From Verrucomicrobiales bacterium (GTDB lineage: Bacteria > Verrucomicrobiota > Verrucomicrobiia > Verrucomicrobiales > DEV007), in NCBI GenBank assembly GCA_029213005.1, contig JARGPI010000007.1:179981-243980 (forward strand): a DNA stretch of 64,000 nt, read 5' to 3'. How positions within the stretch are numbered: the first letter of the stretch is position 1; every line of letters starts with the position of its first letter. The position numbers and the translations under genes were made by a program. Shown here one piece after another: positions 33,678 to 43,411 of the stretch. The notes beneath the pieces are model-generated. The model was not told the origin of the DNA. It made no database searches and saw nothing but the letters and a program-made list of their open reading frames with translations.

Positions 33678-36293
33678 CTATTTAGTTACAGAGACAAACG
33701 AGTAGGGTCGGTCTGAGAAGTTGAAGAGAAAGGCTTCATCAAGGCGCTGTTTCACATTTGATCGATACACCGCGTTTTCGGTCCATTCCCCGATCAAATT
33801 GTATAGCGCGAGAGTTTGATCACACACAAACTGGTAGTAGCGGTCCGGCGATAGATAGAATTCCTCGGCAAGGCTGGGCCACTTCGGTACCGCTCCCCGG
33901 CCCCAGATGCGGAAACGCAACAGTCCCAGATTGTAGGCATGAAGTTGATATTTCTCCTCCAGAGTAAAATCGGTTTTGCCCTGATTCAGATAATACATCA
34001 AGCCCGGGTCACGGTAATCATCTTTGCCGGGGTTCTCAGACGGTTGCCACTCCTGAATCGGCTGATAAGACCCATAGTCTGCCAGCCACATGGTGCCGTA
34101 GTCGTCACTCACCAGAATATCGTCCACCGAGCAATCGGAAAAGGACAGACCGGCACTGAGAGCCCGCCCGTAAAATGCGGTGATCGATTCGACTAAGCGG
34201 TTCGTCTCATCAATACTCAGTTCAGGACCTTTAGTTTCGAGGATCGACTGCAGGGTTTGATATTCACGCGAGGTCAAAACCCAACAGGCGCTTTTGGCCT
34301 CTTCCGTGGCCCGCAATGGTTTGTAACTTCCACTGAGCAGATGTCGCTTTGTGGTATCCGGTAACAGGTTGTTTGCCGGGTAGGAAATCACATTCCAAAC
34401 CCTGCGAAGAGCCTCCTTCCGCTCTGATAGATCATCACCATAGTAAACCCGGACATAGACCCGTGAGTCATCCTTCTTATCCGCTCCGATAAGGAGGTCT
34501 CCCTGGCGGACTTGCTCTGGAGCATTTTTTAAATCCTGTATTCCCAGTGTGCGACAAAAGGAATTAATCATAGTGTGAGACTGGGCAATGTCACCATGGG
34601 TTGCTACGCTTTGAGGCGAATAGCCATACCTTGCGCGGGAACCTGCCTGAATAGAGAATCCGAAATACCCGGTTTCCTCGCAGCCAATGACGAGGAAGTA
34701 ATTCATATCACGAATTTCGACATTGGATCGGAAATGAGTGCCACCGACGTTTTGTTCAATCGCCTCGGCATGAGGTGTGGGCTGGACGAGAAATGCTTCG
34801 TCCATCGTAGTATCCAGGATTTGTTCCGTTTTTTTGCCGTGCACATCGGAAACCGAAGAAAACGGGGCGAGGTGAAACTGCACTCCATCGGCCAGAGAGC
34901 CCCGGAACAGGTGATACATAAACTGCTCACTTTGATCCAGAGACGGGGAGAAAATGATATTGAAAATTCCGGTTCTGATACCGGGGATCTCGGGAGGGGA
35001 GAGATTGACCCACATTTCCCGCATCGCGGCATTGGTGCTGATGGCCAGTCCAATTTGGGCCAGGGGATTCGCCAGCACCGCGCCGGTGGTTCCGGCTCCG
35101 TCCTCCTGTTGAAACTGAGGACAGAAATTAACACTGGCGACATTGAGGCGATCCCGAACCGGTGTGTCGAGTATCATCCAGTTTTGTTCTCTCGGTCGAC
35201 GGAAGGCAATCAGTTCGACCTGTCCCTTTTGACCGCGGCCCTGAGTGCTTCGCCACTGCAGAATGTCGTTAGCATCCTCTTGAAAGTACTGGCATTGGAT
35301 TTTTCCGTCGGTGGCTTCCGACAGGTAATTCATGAGTTTCTTCGGCGACGTGGAATTTTGGGGGAGCGTCTCGTGGTAGTAAACAAAGAGGCGCTGCCCT
35401 TTACCGACGGTCGATGGATAGACATCGATCATCCGGAGAAGCAGTTTCTCTGAAGGGTAGTTCCCGATGTGGAAGCGATAGCCTTCCGGGAAAGACATTC
35501 GGGAAACGGTAGAGATTTGCCGGGAAAAATCGCCGGCGTCATTCTTCATCCGGGTAATTGGAGTGTGCTGCTCGGTCCACAAGTACCCTTCGTGATCCTC
35601 ATTCATAGCCGAGGAGTCTTTGATCAGGAAATTGCTTGAATGACCGTGCTCTCTCTGACGAATTTTAGAGATGAAGTAGAACTCATCTTCACACAGTCCG
35701 CCACCGATGTCCTTTAAAACCTGACACTGCACAAAGAGCCGCTTCGCTATATCGTCTTCCACCGTTCGGCTGAGCTTCTCAATGATATACTCGTCGTCAT
35801 CCTCGTTTAGAATATTGACCCCTGTCGCAATCATTTCCTTCACGATTGCGCTGGAAATAACGAGACCAAATTCCTGACAAAAATTCGCATCGAAGTCGTC
35901 ATACCACTGGCGAAAGGCTTTCAGGGTCTGAGGCTGGAGGGCGATGAGGATCTCAAAGACGGCGCCATCCCTCAACAGCATGCGGAGGATTTGAATTGAT
36001 TTCGGAAGCGTGACGAGATGGGCCGCAAAGGCCTTCGCGTATTTGACTCGAACGTCAGATAACCTGAGTTCGGGATCGGGCGGAGAGTCAAATTCCTTCA
36101 GGAATTCGCGCGATAAATGGTAGTTTTCGGGGTGACCGTTTTCGTCGAGCACTTCCCCGACATTCCAGGATCGGAATGTATCCATTAACATTCGGGACGC
36201 CTCATCAAAACTATCGTCCTTTTTGATCGTTCCCCGCTTGTTTTGGTCGGGGCCGAAGAGCCAGTCTTTTAACTTTTCCCTGATTGATGCCAT
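33678..36293 (-). CDS. large protein with C-terminal kinase-like (possibly pseudokinase) domain
   Basis: About 871 residues from ATG at 36293, chosen because it lies 11 bp after the upstream stop at 36305; a longer frame to 36368 would overlap that gene. Residues about 1-200 are mostly helical; the middle (200-600) is of unknown fold; residues about 610-800 look kinase-like. A catalytic-loop-like SFSDCSVDDILVSDDYG keeps the HRD Asp but has Ser and Asp where Lys and Asn are usual, followed by MWLADYGSY, where DYG replaces DFG. The N-lobe segment SRVYVRVYYGDD has no clear VAIK lysine. No signal peptide or transmembrane helix is seen. It may be an active atypical kinase or a pseudokinase scaffold sensing the PP2C/SEDS partners. 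The assignment rests on these motifs only. Confidence 0.65.
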   Translation of the reverse strand: MASIREKLKDWLFGPDQNKRGTIKKDDSFDEASRMLMDTFRSWNVGEVLDENGHPENYHLSREFLKEFDSPPDPELRLSDVRVKYAKAFAAHLVTLPKSIQILRMLLRDGAVFEILIALQPQTLKAFRQWYDDFDANFCQEFGLVISSAIVKEMIATGVNILNEDDDEYIIEKLSRTVEDDIAKRLFVQCQVLKDIGGGLCEDEFYFISKIRQREHGHSSNFLIKDSSAMNEDHEGYLWTEQHTPITRMKNDAGDFSRQISTVSRMSFPEGYRFHIGNYPSEKLLLRMIDVYPSTVGKGQRLFVYYHETLPQNSTSPKKLMNYLSEATDGKIQCQYFQEDANDILQWRSTQGRGQKGQVELIAFRRPREQNWMILDTPVRDRLNVASVNFCPQFQQEDGAGTTGAVLANPLAQIGLAISTNAAMREMWVNLSPPEIPGIRTGIFNIIFSPSLDQSEQFMYHLFRGSLADGVQFHLAPFSSVSDVHGKKTEQILDTTMDEAFLVQPTPHAEAIEQNVGGTHFRSNVEIRDMNYFLVIGCEETGYFGFSIQAGSRARYGYSPQSVATHGDIAQSHTMINSFCRTLGIQDLKNAPEQVRQGDLLIGADKKDDSRVYVRVYYGDDLSERKEALRRVWNVISYPANNLLPDTTKRHLLSGSYKPLRATEEAKSACWVLTSREYQTLQSILETKGPELSIDETNRLVESITAFYGRALSAGLSFSDCSVDDILVSDDYGTMWLADYGSYQPIQEWQPSENPGKDDYRDPGLMYYLNQGKTDFTLEEKYQLHAYNLGLLRFRIWGRGAVPKWPSLAEEFYLSPDRYYQFVCDQTLALYNLIGEWTENAVYRSNVKQRLDEAFLFNFSDRPYSFVSVTK

Positions 36294-36304
36294 TTCGAAA
36301 TTCT

Positions 36305-38923
36305 TTATTTCCCTTCCATATACCGGACCATGGTCGAAACAAGTCCACGGTCGATGACCCGTTTCCACAATCCTCCGTTAAATCCAGCTGTGGGAGAGTT
36401 GACGGATACCACTGCGCACATCCCTCCCTCGCCGGATTCATTGGGTTTGCCATCGGGGGTCAGTTCCGGTTCCAGATAAAAAGTGATCATATTGTAATTA
36501 CCCCGTCGTGCCGTGGGAATATTGATTCGGAACGTTCCCGTCTTTCCGTACATGCGATATCCGTCCGGCACATTCCTTTTGAGATGACCGGCGGTACCGC
36601 GGCCCGGAGCTTGAAGACGCTCCCGCATCCATTTGTGGTTTTCTTCGCTTAATGCCAGCGGCGGCCATTCTTCTGATGGAGGCATTCGTCCCGCTTCGGG
36701 AGTTCGCACCAGCGTGGTTTCGACGGCTTTGCCAGTGACCAGCCTGGTCATACAGCGGGCCATATCCAAGTTGGTCCATCGACCGAAATTTGCCCCCCCA
36801 ATTACGATATAGAGAAAGTCGTGCCCAATTCTCATGTTATCACTGAAAATCAAGCGGCTGTGCTCCGGCGAACTGCCGGCGAGAAACGGTATAAGATCTT
36901 CTTTGGTTAGTGACAGTTGGCTGAAGAACTCAATGAGTTCCCGATAACCCTCTTCTGCGTTGGCATGACTGAATGGACCATCACCCAAACTGACTTGAAT
37001 TCCCAATACGGAATTAAGAGCCTGAACAAACGGGGAGTCAACCATCCCGCTGAGTACGTAGGGATCCGAGCGCAAAAAGCGGGAGAGGTCCGGGGCGTTG
37101 CGAAGCACTTCGTCGCCCACCTGAAAGGCAGCCCTGCGGGTGGGGTTAAGAGGGAGATCCCCGTCGCCTTTGGAAGCGAGAGCCGATAGCAAATGTGCCA
37201 TAAAAAACGCATTGGAGGAGCGGGCGAAAGCTTCGTCAGCCTGGGCGGCAAAGTCACTTCGTTTCGAGGCGGAACTGGGGAACACGCCGCTGGTGTGAAG
37301 TGATGGGATGGTACTTTTGGGCAGGCTGTAGCCGAGAACCGAACCCATGCTGGTCGATTTCCGGGGAAGGACAAAACTTCTCAGGTCCGAATTGGCGTGT
37401 ATGCCTGCGGTATAGAGATAAGGTTTACCGGAGCTTCCTACGGGGTGTTCCCAGAAATTCCGGTTCAATCGGTACCTTGGCCGGGTCGAAAGGAAATCGG
37501 CGTCGCCGGTGCCGGGGAAAACCGAATCAGCTACCGCAAGCACTTCGCCCGATTCGTTCATCAGGCTGACCGCTATTTCCAGATAACTGCTGCCGCGGGC
37601 CGATGCGACCACTCCTTCGAGTTGGGACTGCAGCATGGGGTCGATCGTCAGAATGAAATCCTGTTTTTTTAGTGAGTTAGGGACTTCGCGACCGTTTCTC
37701 TCCTGTTCGAGGAAAATCTGCGCAATAGAATCGTCGAGCCCTTTCAGAAACTCGAGGCTGTGCGGCAGATTGTTATTGATCCGGACGCGCCTCGCAATGC
37801 CATCATGATAGTGCGAGAAAGAAAACGCATCCTGCGAGGTTGAGGAAGTCTGCCAATAGTAAGGTTTCTCCCGGGCTTCGGTAGCAGTAAGCACTTTGAA
37901 AAACAGGGGGCGGGGGCGTTCCCCGGGATTCGCTCCTTTACGGAATCGAACTTCCGGCATGAGGTCGCCACCGACTGGGGTATGATAGATCACGGTTCCG
38001 GCTGGACCTGGCTTTTTCGTCCAGACTCCCTCGGACGGGATTGAGAAATATGAGGTGCTCCCCGGGATCATCAGGTTGAGCAGTAGCTGGTCGTCTTCTT
38101 TAGTGACATACGTTTCCAGTATATTCGGAGGGGTATCTCCGGGTTGTCGGGGGCGACCGTTGAACCGGTAGCCCTGATGAGCTTCCTTATTGGGAAACGG
38201 ATCTCCGAATTCTGCATATCCCCAGTCTTCAGCCGCAGGGTATTGGTCGGCGATAACCAGTTGATGAGACATTTGCTCTTCGTCATCGAAAATAACGCGG
38301 AGCTCCAACTCGGTGGTAGACACTTCCTGTTCGACCCGTTTTCGCGTGGCATGGTCGGAACGATACAGAAGTTTTCCTGTCCAGCTGTGTCCCCGATAGA
38401 ATGGGGTTCCGATCTTGCGACGGTTCCGGTCAATATGGAGTCGGTCTCTTCTGATGTTCCATCCAAATGTGCTCTGTTCGGCACCCTGCAACAATCGAAT
38501 AATATCTTCGCGAAGCGGGCTTCGTTGATAAAAGAGCCGGTTTCTTCCAGTTAACAGTTTCGGTTCGTCGATACCGTAAGGAACCATTGAGGTGAAGGCG
38601 TCTGAATCCTGCTGGATCGGGTCCTTTGCAGCCTGGGCCAGTGCGCCCAGATCGATCAGTCCCTGTTCCACCAGTGCGACCACTTTTTCGTAGTAGGGAT
38701 CATGATCAAGTCGGGAGGGTCGAATTCGGCGTCCATCGTCGTAGAGTGCCTCCTCTTTGATCAGAGCCTGTTTGGCCGATAGGGATACGACCGCGATTCC
38801 TATCAGTAGCAAAACGGCGCCCCCGAATCGATCCACGGGATATCGTGAACGCTGGTTCGATGTATTGCGGCGCAGTTTGCCTCTCCGCATCTTCCGTAAA
38901 GAACGTCTCAGGTCGCGTATCAT
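36305..38923 (-). CDS. penicillin-binding-protein-type transpeptidase
   Basis: An 872-residue protein with a short basic cytoplasmic tail and one transmembrane helix (about 33-52), then a large periplasmic part. The C-terminal half has all three PBP active-site motifs: SxxK as S497-S-G-K500 (PVGSSGKPYLY), SxN as S569-S-N571 (ARSSNAF), and KTG at 794-796 (MYGKTGTFRI). A WTNLDMARCMTRLVTG segment matches the PBP region before KTG. It should crosslink peptidoglycan in the periplasm. Its start overlaps the SEDS/NodB gene by 4 bp, the typical PBP-SEDS partner arrangement of RodA-PBP2 and FtsW-FtsI. Residues about 60-400 differ from standard PBP2/FtsI pedestal domains. Confidence 0.85.
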   Translation of the reverse strand: MIRDLRRSLRKMRRGKLRRNTSNQRSRYPVDRFGGAVLLLIGIAVVSLSAKQALIKEEALYDDGRRIRPSRLDHDPYYEKVVALVEQGLIDLGALAQAAKDPIQQDSDAFTSMVPYGIDEPKLLTGRNRLFYQRSPLREDIIRLLQGAEQSTFGWNIRRDRLHIDRNRRKIGTPFYRGHSWTGKLLYRSDHATRKRVEQEVSTTELELRVIFDDEEQMSHQLVIADQYPAAEDWGYAEFGDPFPNKEAHQGYRFNGRPRQPGDTPPNILETYVTKEDDQLLLNLMIPGSTSYFSIPSEGVWTKKPGPAGTVIYHTPVGGDLMPEVRFRKGANPGERPRPLFFKVLTATEAREKPYYWQTSSTSQDAFSFSHYHDGIARRVRINNNLPHSLEFLKGLDDSIAQIFLEQERNGREVPNSLKKQDFILTIDPMLQSQLEGVVASARGSSYLEIAVSLMNESGEVLAVADSVFPGTGDADFLSTRPRYRLNRNFWEHPVGSSGKPYLYTAGIHANSDLRSFVLPRKSTSMGSVLGYSLPKSTIPSLHTSGVFPSSASKRSDFAAQADEAFARSSNAFFMAHLLSALASKGDGDLPLNPTRRAAFQVGDEVLRNAPDLSRFLRSDPYVLSGMVDSPFVQALNSVLGIQVSLGDGPFSHANAEEGYRELIEFFSQLSLTKEDLIPFLAGSSPEHSRLIFSDNMRIGHDFLYIVIGGANFGRWTNLDMARCMTRLVTGKAVETTLVRTPEAGRMPPSEEWPPLALSEENHKWMRERLQAPGRGTAGHLKRNVPDGYRMYGKTGTFRINIPTARRGNYNMITFYLEPELTPDGKPNESGEGGMCAVVSVNSPTAGFNGGLWKRVIDRGLVSTMVRYMEGK

Positions 38924-41900
38924 GCCAGGGCCGATCTCCTTTCTTTTTGTATACTTGCTGCAGCGGTCGCGATCAGGAAAACGAGAATCGAGGATTCGAG
39001 AACATCCGACGAGCTGTTAAGTCCAAGCAGGAATACATTTTTTCCGGTTAGAGGCGCCCAGGGGAACCCGAGGTTACTGACGATCATATAGATCGATATG
39101 AAGCCAATAACCCAGCAGCAAAGTTTGCCCACTGCCTCCCAGAAAGCCAAACGAGCCGTGATCTGTGAGCTTCGCGAACTTCTCGGTAGGGTTAAGCGGG
39201 TGGAGTAGAACAACAGGGCCAATTGCCAACTGGCCAGAGCCAGGACACCAGTGAGACCAAATTGTCCCCGGATAAAAGTGCTCACCACATAGTCATTCAG
39301 GAAATTGTAGCGGGAGCGGTCAAACGGGAGGGTGCCGAACCCGTCGCCAAACCATCCACCCATCCCGTAGACATCGACGATTTTTTGCTCTTCGCTGATC
39401 TCCATGGCTCGCTGCGTTCCCTCGGAGTTGAGGAAGTCCCGGTCAACGGAACGGAAACGAAGGTATTGACTATAGAGCGATTCCTTGCGGCTTTCGGTCT
39501 TTGGCACAATGATTTTTCGCGCGATGGGGTTGATCGGGATTAGCTGAACCGCACCGGCGAATAAAATACTCATCCCGAGAATAGGCAGCCCGATTCTTCG
39601 CGCGGTCAGGGTGGGGAGTGCCCGGAGGCCGAGCAGGGTTACAATAACGATTAGAATACCTATCACGGCTTTGATAGCGGTCACGTCGGGGATGATATCG
39701 AAAGGATAATCATCGTGGTGGATCGCAGAGAGGAAACTGGTGATAAAGCGAAATCCCCACAGCACGGAAAGGCCCGCGACGACCCAGAGGGCGATCCTCC
39801 AGACCCAACTGGATTGGGATGAGGCATAACAGAGAAACAGCCAGGTAGCAGGCAATAGCACCAGGATGGCACCGAGGTCCTGCCGGAAAACGGCGAACAT
39901 GCCATGTATACATGCCAGGAGGAAAAACAGGGCGGCGAAAACCGGCCAGCAACGTTCCGTCAGGGTTCGTGACTCTGCACCCCGCGCTCCTCCGACTCCG
40001 ATAATCCAACTCGCGCTGAGAATAATGATCGGGATATAAAAAGCCGATTTCTGAATCGGGCCGATACGCTCACCACCCCCGGCGAGCCAGACGATCGAGA
40101 GCCCCATAAACAGGGCAAATAAACCGAGGAGAAAACCGAACCATTTCCGTAGCCGGAGTCTGCTGATCATACGGTTCCCGATGGTGTCCTGAATCGCGAT
40201 AATGATAGCGGGAAGGATCAGTCCGCAAATTAACAATGGAACGTAAAGGGCGATCGTGGTGGTGTTTTCGACAAGCCAGTCAGTCGATTGGAGCGGCGTT
40301 GGATTCCAGAGATTCACATCGTCCGGGAAAACGTGGTCCGCTGATAAGGCGAGCACGAAGCGGGTGAGGACGATTCCCAGAATTGCCACCAGAAATGAGC
40401 CGTAGAGATTTCCAAGATTTCCGGCGGCGAGAGCGGCAATCAGAGTGATCCCGATGATCAGTAGAAACATGAGCAGGTGTGGCCCGAGAACGCTGGTTTG
40501 CACAATGGCTGAGCCTCCGGAATTGACCGGTAGTTCCCAACTTCCGCCGCCCCGGGGTTGAATATTTTGTTTGGACCGGATCTTTGGGAGGTCGTTGATT
40601 ATTTCGATGCGGGTTCCGGCGCCTCCGGCATCGGCCGGGAGGTAGGGCAGGGTCAGATAAGAAGGCAGGCCTGACGTGAGAGGCAACTGAACCCGATCCT
40701 GTCGAGCCGGAATCTGCTCTCCTTTACTGACCGCTTTCAGCTCACTGAGAGTTAAAAATTCGACTTTCTGCCGTTTCAGATTGTGGATGATTTCCGGCAA
40801 TGTCCGCACCGTTCGGGTATTGATGTCGTGCATCAGGACAACCGCCCCGTCATGAATTTCACTGACCACGTTGCGGATCACTTCCTCATCGGTCGCCGAT
40901 TTCCGGAATTCCTGCGGATCAACCGACCAAAAAACCGTTTCCACTTTCCACTTGTCCGCGATTTGGCCAGCCAGCCATTTCCGGTTTTTCCCCATCGCTC
41001 CATAGGGTGGACGGAAAAAGCGGGGAGGGCTGCCGGTCTCTTTGATAACTTCGTTGGAGCGCCCGATCTGGCTGTCGGGATTCAAATACCACACCGTGCT
41101 GTGATCCCAGGAGTGATTCCCGATTTCGTGACCTTCTGCGCGGATTCGTTTCATCAAGTCCGGATTGCGCTGCGCATTTCTCCCCAAAACAAAGAACGTC
41201 GCGGGGACCTGATGTTGCCGTAAGATCTCCAGCACCCGCGGGGTGGTTTTTTCCACCGGACCGTCGTCAAAAGTCAGGGCAACCTGAACACCGGGACGGT
41301 CGGAACTGTCATATTTCGAAATCCGGTTTTCAATATCGGGAACAAAACCCTCGGTAAATTTGAATTCGCTTGATTGCCCGGTGCCGAGCTGCGCCGGTGA
41401 GGGGGTGGGGTTTTGGTACAACCAGTCGGAAGCGAGATAGTGAACGGTGTCGTCCCGCTTTAGAAAGTCGAGCGGGAGGCGGAGACGGTCAAATCTGGAC
41501 ACTTCGAGAAGTTTTCCTTCAATGAAATTTCTTTCGTACGACAGCTTGAAGATATGGCTTTGAAATCGCTTTCGAACCGTGTTCCATCGGTTCACTCGAA
41601 GGTAATTCGGATCCGGTTTGCTGGAAAAATTTAAATCGGGGGCAAACGACTGCCCGTTAATTACCAGATCACCTTCGCTTTCGTTTTCCCCGCTCTGCAG
41701 CGCAGGATTGGTCACGAGGATATGAGCTCTCTGGCCCCGGTCCTTGGCAAGGCGGGTGAGAAACAGCCCCGACCGGTTTAAATCTGACTCACCCGGGTCC
41801 GGGAACTGCCAGGCTTTCGGGTAACTGATCGCGCTGGCGGGAAGAGTGTCGGTGGCGCCGTCGGGGTGTTTGATCACGATATGAGTTTCGTCCTGATCCG

Positions 41901-42429
41901 TTTTCCAGAGAATCTCGAATTTCCGGCCCGATGCTAAAATAACCGAGTCAGATTCCAATGGTGCGGAGAAAGGTTTGAGATCGAGTCGTTTCCGGGGACT
42001 GGATGGGAAATCAACAACGAGTTGACCAAGGCTCCGTTTGGTTTGCCGGGCGAGGAGTTGCCTTTTTTGAGTCGCGCCTCCCAATCCGCAGATCTCCAGA
42101 GCGGGACCGGATGTTCGGGGCAGAGCCCAGGGAACCGGGGACCAAATTCCGGATTGATCGCCACCTGCCGTCGTGGAAAGCGAGGTTCGAAAACCACTTT
42201 GATAAACTTCCACCTTGGGCGTGGACTGTAAGCCAAAGAATATCAACGAGCCAGCCGATGCTCCAGCGGCCAGTGTCAATAGAACGAGGACAAAACGGAG
42301 CTTTTTGGTGCGTCGAAAAAGAGCACCAAGCAGGAGTGCTACCGCCCCGCAGACAAGGGGAAGAGCAAAGAGAATACTCTGAGAGCTGGGGGGCATCTCG
42401 CTAATCTGCCCAACTGATGTATTCCACAT
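38920..42429 (-). CDS. NodB polysaccharide deacetylase fused to a SEDS (RodA/FtsW-like) glycosyltransferase
   Basis: About 1169 residues. Two N-terminal transmembrane helices, a unique region, then a complete NodB domain at about 380-565: TFDDGP, HSWDH (metal histidines), RPPYG, FWSVD and LMHD. After it come about ten hydrophobic helices with SEDS signatures: FRQDLGAILVLLP near 848 (compare QPDLGT of RodA) and GWFGDGFG then NFLNDYVVSTFIRGQFGLTG near 1025-1060, where the Asp of NDY aligns with the catalytic Asp of the RodA/FtsW TDFIF loop. The protein would thus both polymerise glycan and deacetylate it or a related substrate. Starts: GTG at 42456, or ATG at 42429 with AGGGA 8 bp upstream; I chose the latter. 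First gene of the seven-gene operon. Confidence 0.85.
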   Translation of the reverse strand: MWNTSVGQISEMPPSSQSILFALPLVCGAVALLLGALFRRTKKLRFVLVLLTLAAGASAGSLIFFGLQSTPKVEVYQSGFRTSLSTTAGGDQSGIWSPVPWALPRTSGPALEICGLGGATQKRQLLARQTKRSLGQLVVDFPSSPRKRLDLKPFSAPLESDSVILASGRKFEILWKTDQDETHIVIKHPDGATDTLPASAISYPKAWQFPDPGESDLNRSGLFLTRLAKDRGQRAHILVTNPALQSGENESEGDLVINGQSFAPDLNFSSKPDPNYLRVNRWNTVRKRFQSHIFKLSYERNFIEGKLLEVSRFDRLRLPLDFLKRDDTVHYLASDWLYQNPTPSPAQLGTGQSSEFKFTEGFVPDIENRISKYDSSDRPGVQVALTFDDGPVEKTTPRVLEILRQHQVPATFFVLGRNAQRNPDLMKRIRAEGHEIGNHSWDHSTVWYLNPDSQIGRSNEVIKETGSPPRFFRPPYGAMGKNRKWLAGQIADKWKVETVFWSVDPQEFRKSATDEEVIRNVVSEIHDGAVVLMHDINTRTVRTLPEIIHNLKRQKVEFLTLSELKAVSKGEQIPARQDRVQLPLTSGLPSYLTLPYLPADAGGAGTRIEIINDLPKIRSKQNIQPRGGGSWELPVNSGGSAIVQTSVLGPHLLMFLLIIGITLIAALAAGNLGNLYGSFLVAILGIVLTRFVLALSADHVFPDDVNLWNPTPLQSTDWLVENTTTIALYVPLLICGLILPAIIIAIQDTIGNRMISRLRLRKWFGFLLGLFALFMGLSIVWLAGGGERIGPIQKSAFYIPIIILSASWIIGVGGARGAESRTLTERCWPVFAALFFLLACIHGMFAVFRQDLGAILVLLPATWLFLCYASSQSSWVWRIALWVVAGLSVLWGFRFITSFLSAIHHDDYPFDIIPDVTAIKAVIGILIVIVTLLGLRALPTLTARRIGLPILGMSILFAGAVQLIPINPIARKIIVPKTESRKESLYSQYLRFRSVDRDFLNSEGTQRAMEISEEQKIVDVYGMGGWFGDGFGTLPFDRSRYNFLNDYVVSTFIRGQFGLTGVLALASWQLALLFYSTRLTLPRSSRSSQITARLAFWEAVGKLCCWVIGFISIYMIVSNLGFPWAPLTGKNVFLLGLNSSSDVLESSILVFLIATAAASIQKERRSALA

Positions 42430-42797
42430 TGTTAGAAGTCCCTGTCGCTGCTCCACCGTTTCGGCAGATTACGGTTGTTACAATTTTCTGTCCTCTTTCG
42501 AATCAAATCCCACACGAAATCCGATTGCACCTCACTTTTCCAACCGTTGTGGAACGTGAGGCTTTTTCAAGTTTAGAAAGACAGCTTGCGCCGTGCATCC
42601 TCCGACAATTTCGTACGCACTAACAGGTAGAAATTTGCTTTTTCAAGCCTTAACTGGCACCGGTTTTGGAACGCTTGCCGATGAGGGTTGGTGCGACTCG
42701 CCCGAACCTCCTGATGGGCTGATGTTAGGGGGATTCGCTCAGTGGGATCGCAAAAGCGGGATGTTTCTGTCAGGGTCCCTGGGAAAGGGGGAGCGGA
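42430..42797. other. intergenic region upstream of the seven-gene operon
   Basis: About 370 bases that should carry the promoter of the wall-synthesis operon (minus strand) and the end of the mgtC transcript. I saw no convincing hairpin terminator and no clear -35/-10 pair. A plus-strand frame at 42593-42844 (83 codons) runs into mgtC on the opposite strand and has no family features. Confidence 0.5.
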
Positions 42798-43280
42798 TCA
42801 ATCTCCGCAAGGCCGGTCATCTTCGCCGTCCCCGTTATGGATGACTGACTTTTTGAACTCAGTGCCGTATTGGAGGGATACCAGCGTGGTGAGCATCAGG
42901 GCGAGGGCGACTTCCCATTGGCTGTAGGCGCAGGCCGCACCAATAGCACCGGCGCACCAGATCGCTGCCGCGGTCGCCATGCCGCGGATTGAGGATTCGG
43001 TTTTAAGAATGGCTCCGCCGCCGAGAAAACCGAGTCCCCCAACCAGGCCCTGAATCAGTCTTGCGTTTGCTTCAGAGTCCGGTCCGAGAAACCGTAGTCC
43101 GATCATGAGAAAGCCGCAGGAGGTAATCGAGACAATCGGAAAGGTTCTGATTCCCGCGGTTCTCTGCGCTTTCTCCCGATTGTAGGCAATCGGCAGCGCC
43201 AACAAAAATGCGCCTCCCAGTTTTAACAGAGCATCAATATCGACGAACTCCGACCAAAGTTTTGCAGGTATTGTATCCAT
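42798..43280 (-). CDS. MgtC/SapB-family inner-membrane protein
   Basis: A 160-residue protein with about four to five hydrophobic helices and the MgtC core: ALPIAYNREKAQRTAGIRTF, where the arginine-rich turn is followed by a helix, then GLVGGLGFLGGGAILK and RGMATAAAIWCAGAIGAACA. Family members aid survival under magnesium or acid stress; the well-studied MgtC regulates the F-type ATP synthase, whereas many homologues are uncharacterised. The length fits the short form without the C-terminal ACT-like domain. It follows the DUF892 gene on the same strand, separated by a strong hairpin. Confidence 0.88.
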   Translation of the reverse strand: MDTIPAKLWSEFVDIDALLKLGGAFLLALPIAYNREKAQRTAGIRTFPIVSITSCGFLMIGLRFLGPDSEANARLIQGLVGGLGFLGGGAILKTESSIRGMATAAAIWCAGAIGAACAYSQWEVALALMLTTLVSLQYGTEFKKSVIHNGDGEDDRPCGD

Positions 43281-43347
43281 ATTCGGGTAGTTCCTTCGAA
43301 CCGGGGGGAGTTCTAACGGGAAGGTTAGTGATTAGTTGGTATAGGGA

Positions 43348-43376
43348 GACTGCAGCGGAATGGTTCCGCTGCAGTC
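43348..43376 (-). terminator. 13-bp perfect hairpin after the DUF892 gene
   Basis: GACTGCAGCGGAA (43348-43360) pairs perfectly with TTCCGCTGCAGTC (43364-43376) around a three-base loop. It lies 36 bp past the DUF892 stop and before mgtC on the same strand, so it probably ends or attenuates that transcript. No T run follows on the minus strand, so it may act as a processing or stability element. Confidence 0.6.
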
Positions 43377-43411
43377 GGTTGAGTTTCTGTTTTTTGAGAT
43401 TGCTGGCCGAC

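Noticed and set aside
34575..35453. 292-codon plus-strand frame opposite the kinase-like gene
   Set aside because: It lies wholly within a continuous minus-strand gene of the operon and shows no family signature.
42593..42844. 83-codon plus-strand frame
   Set aside because: It overlaps the mgtC 3' end on the other strand and has no supporting motif.
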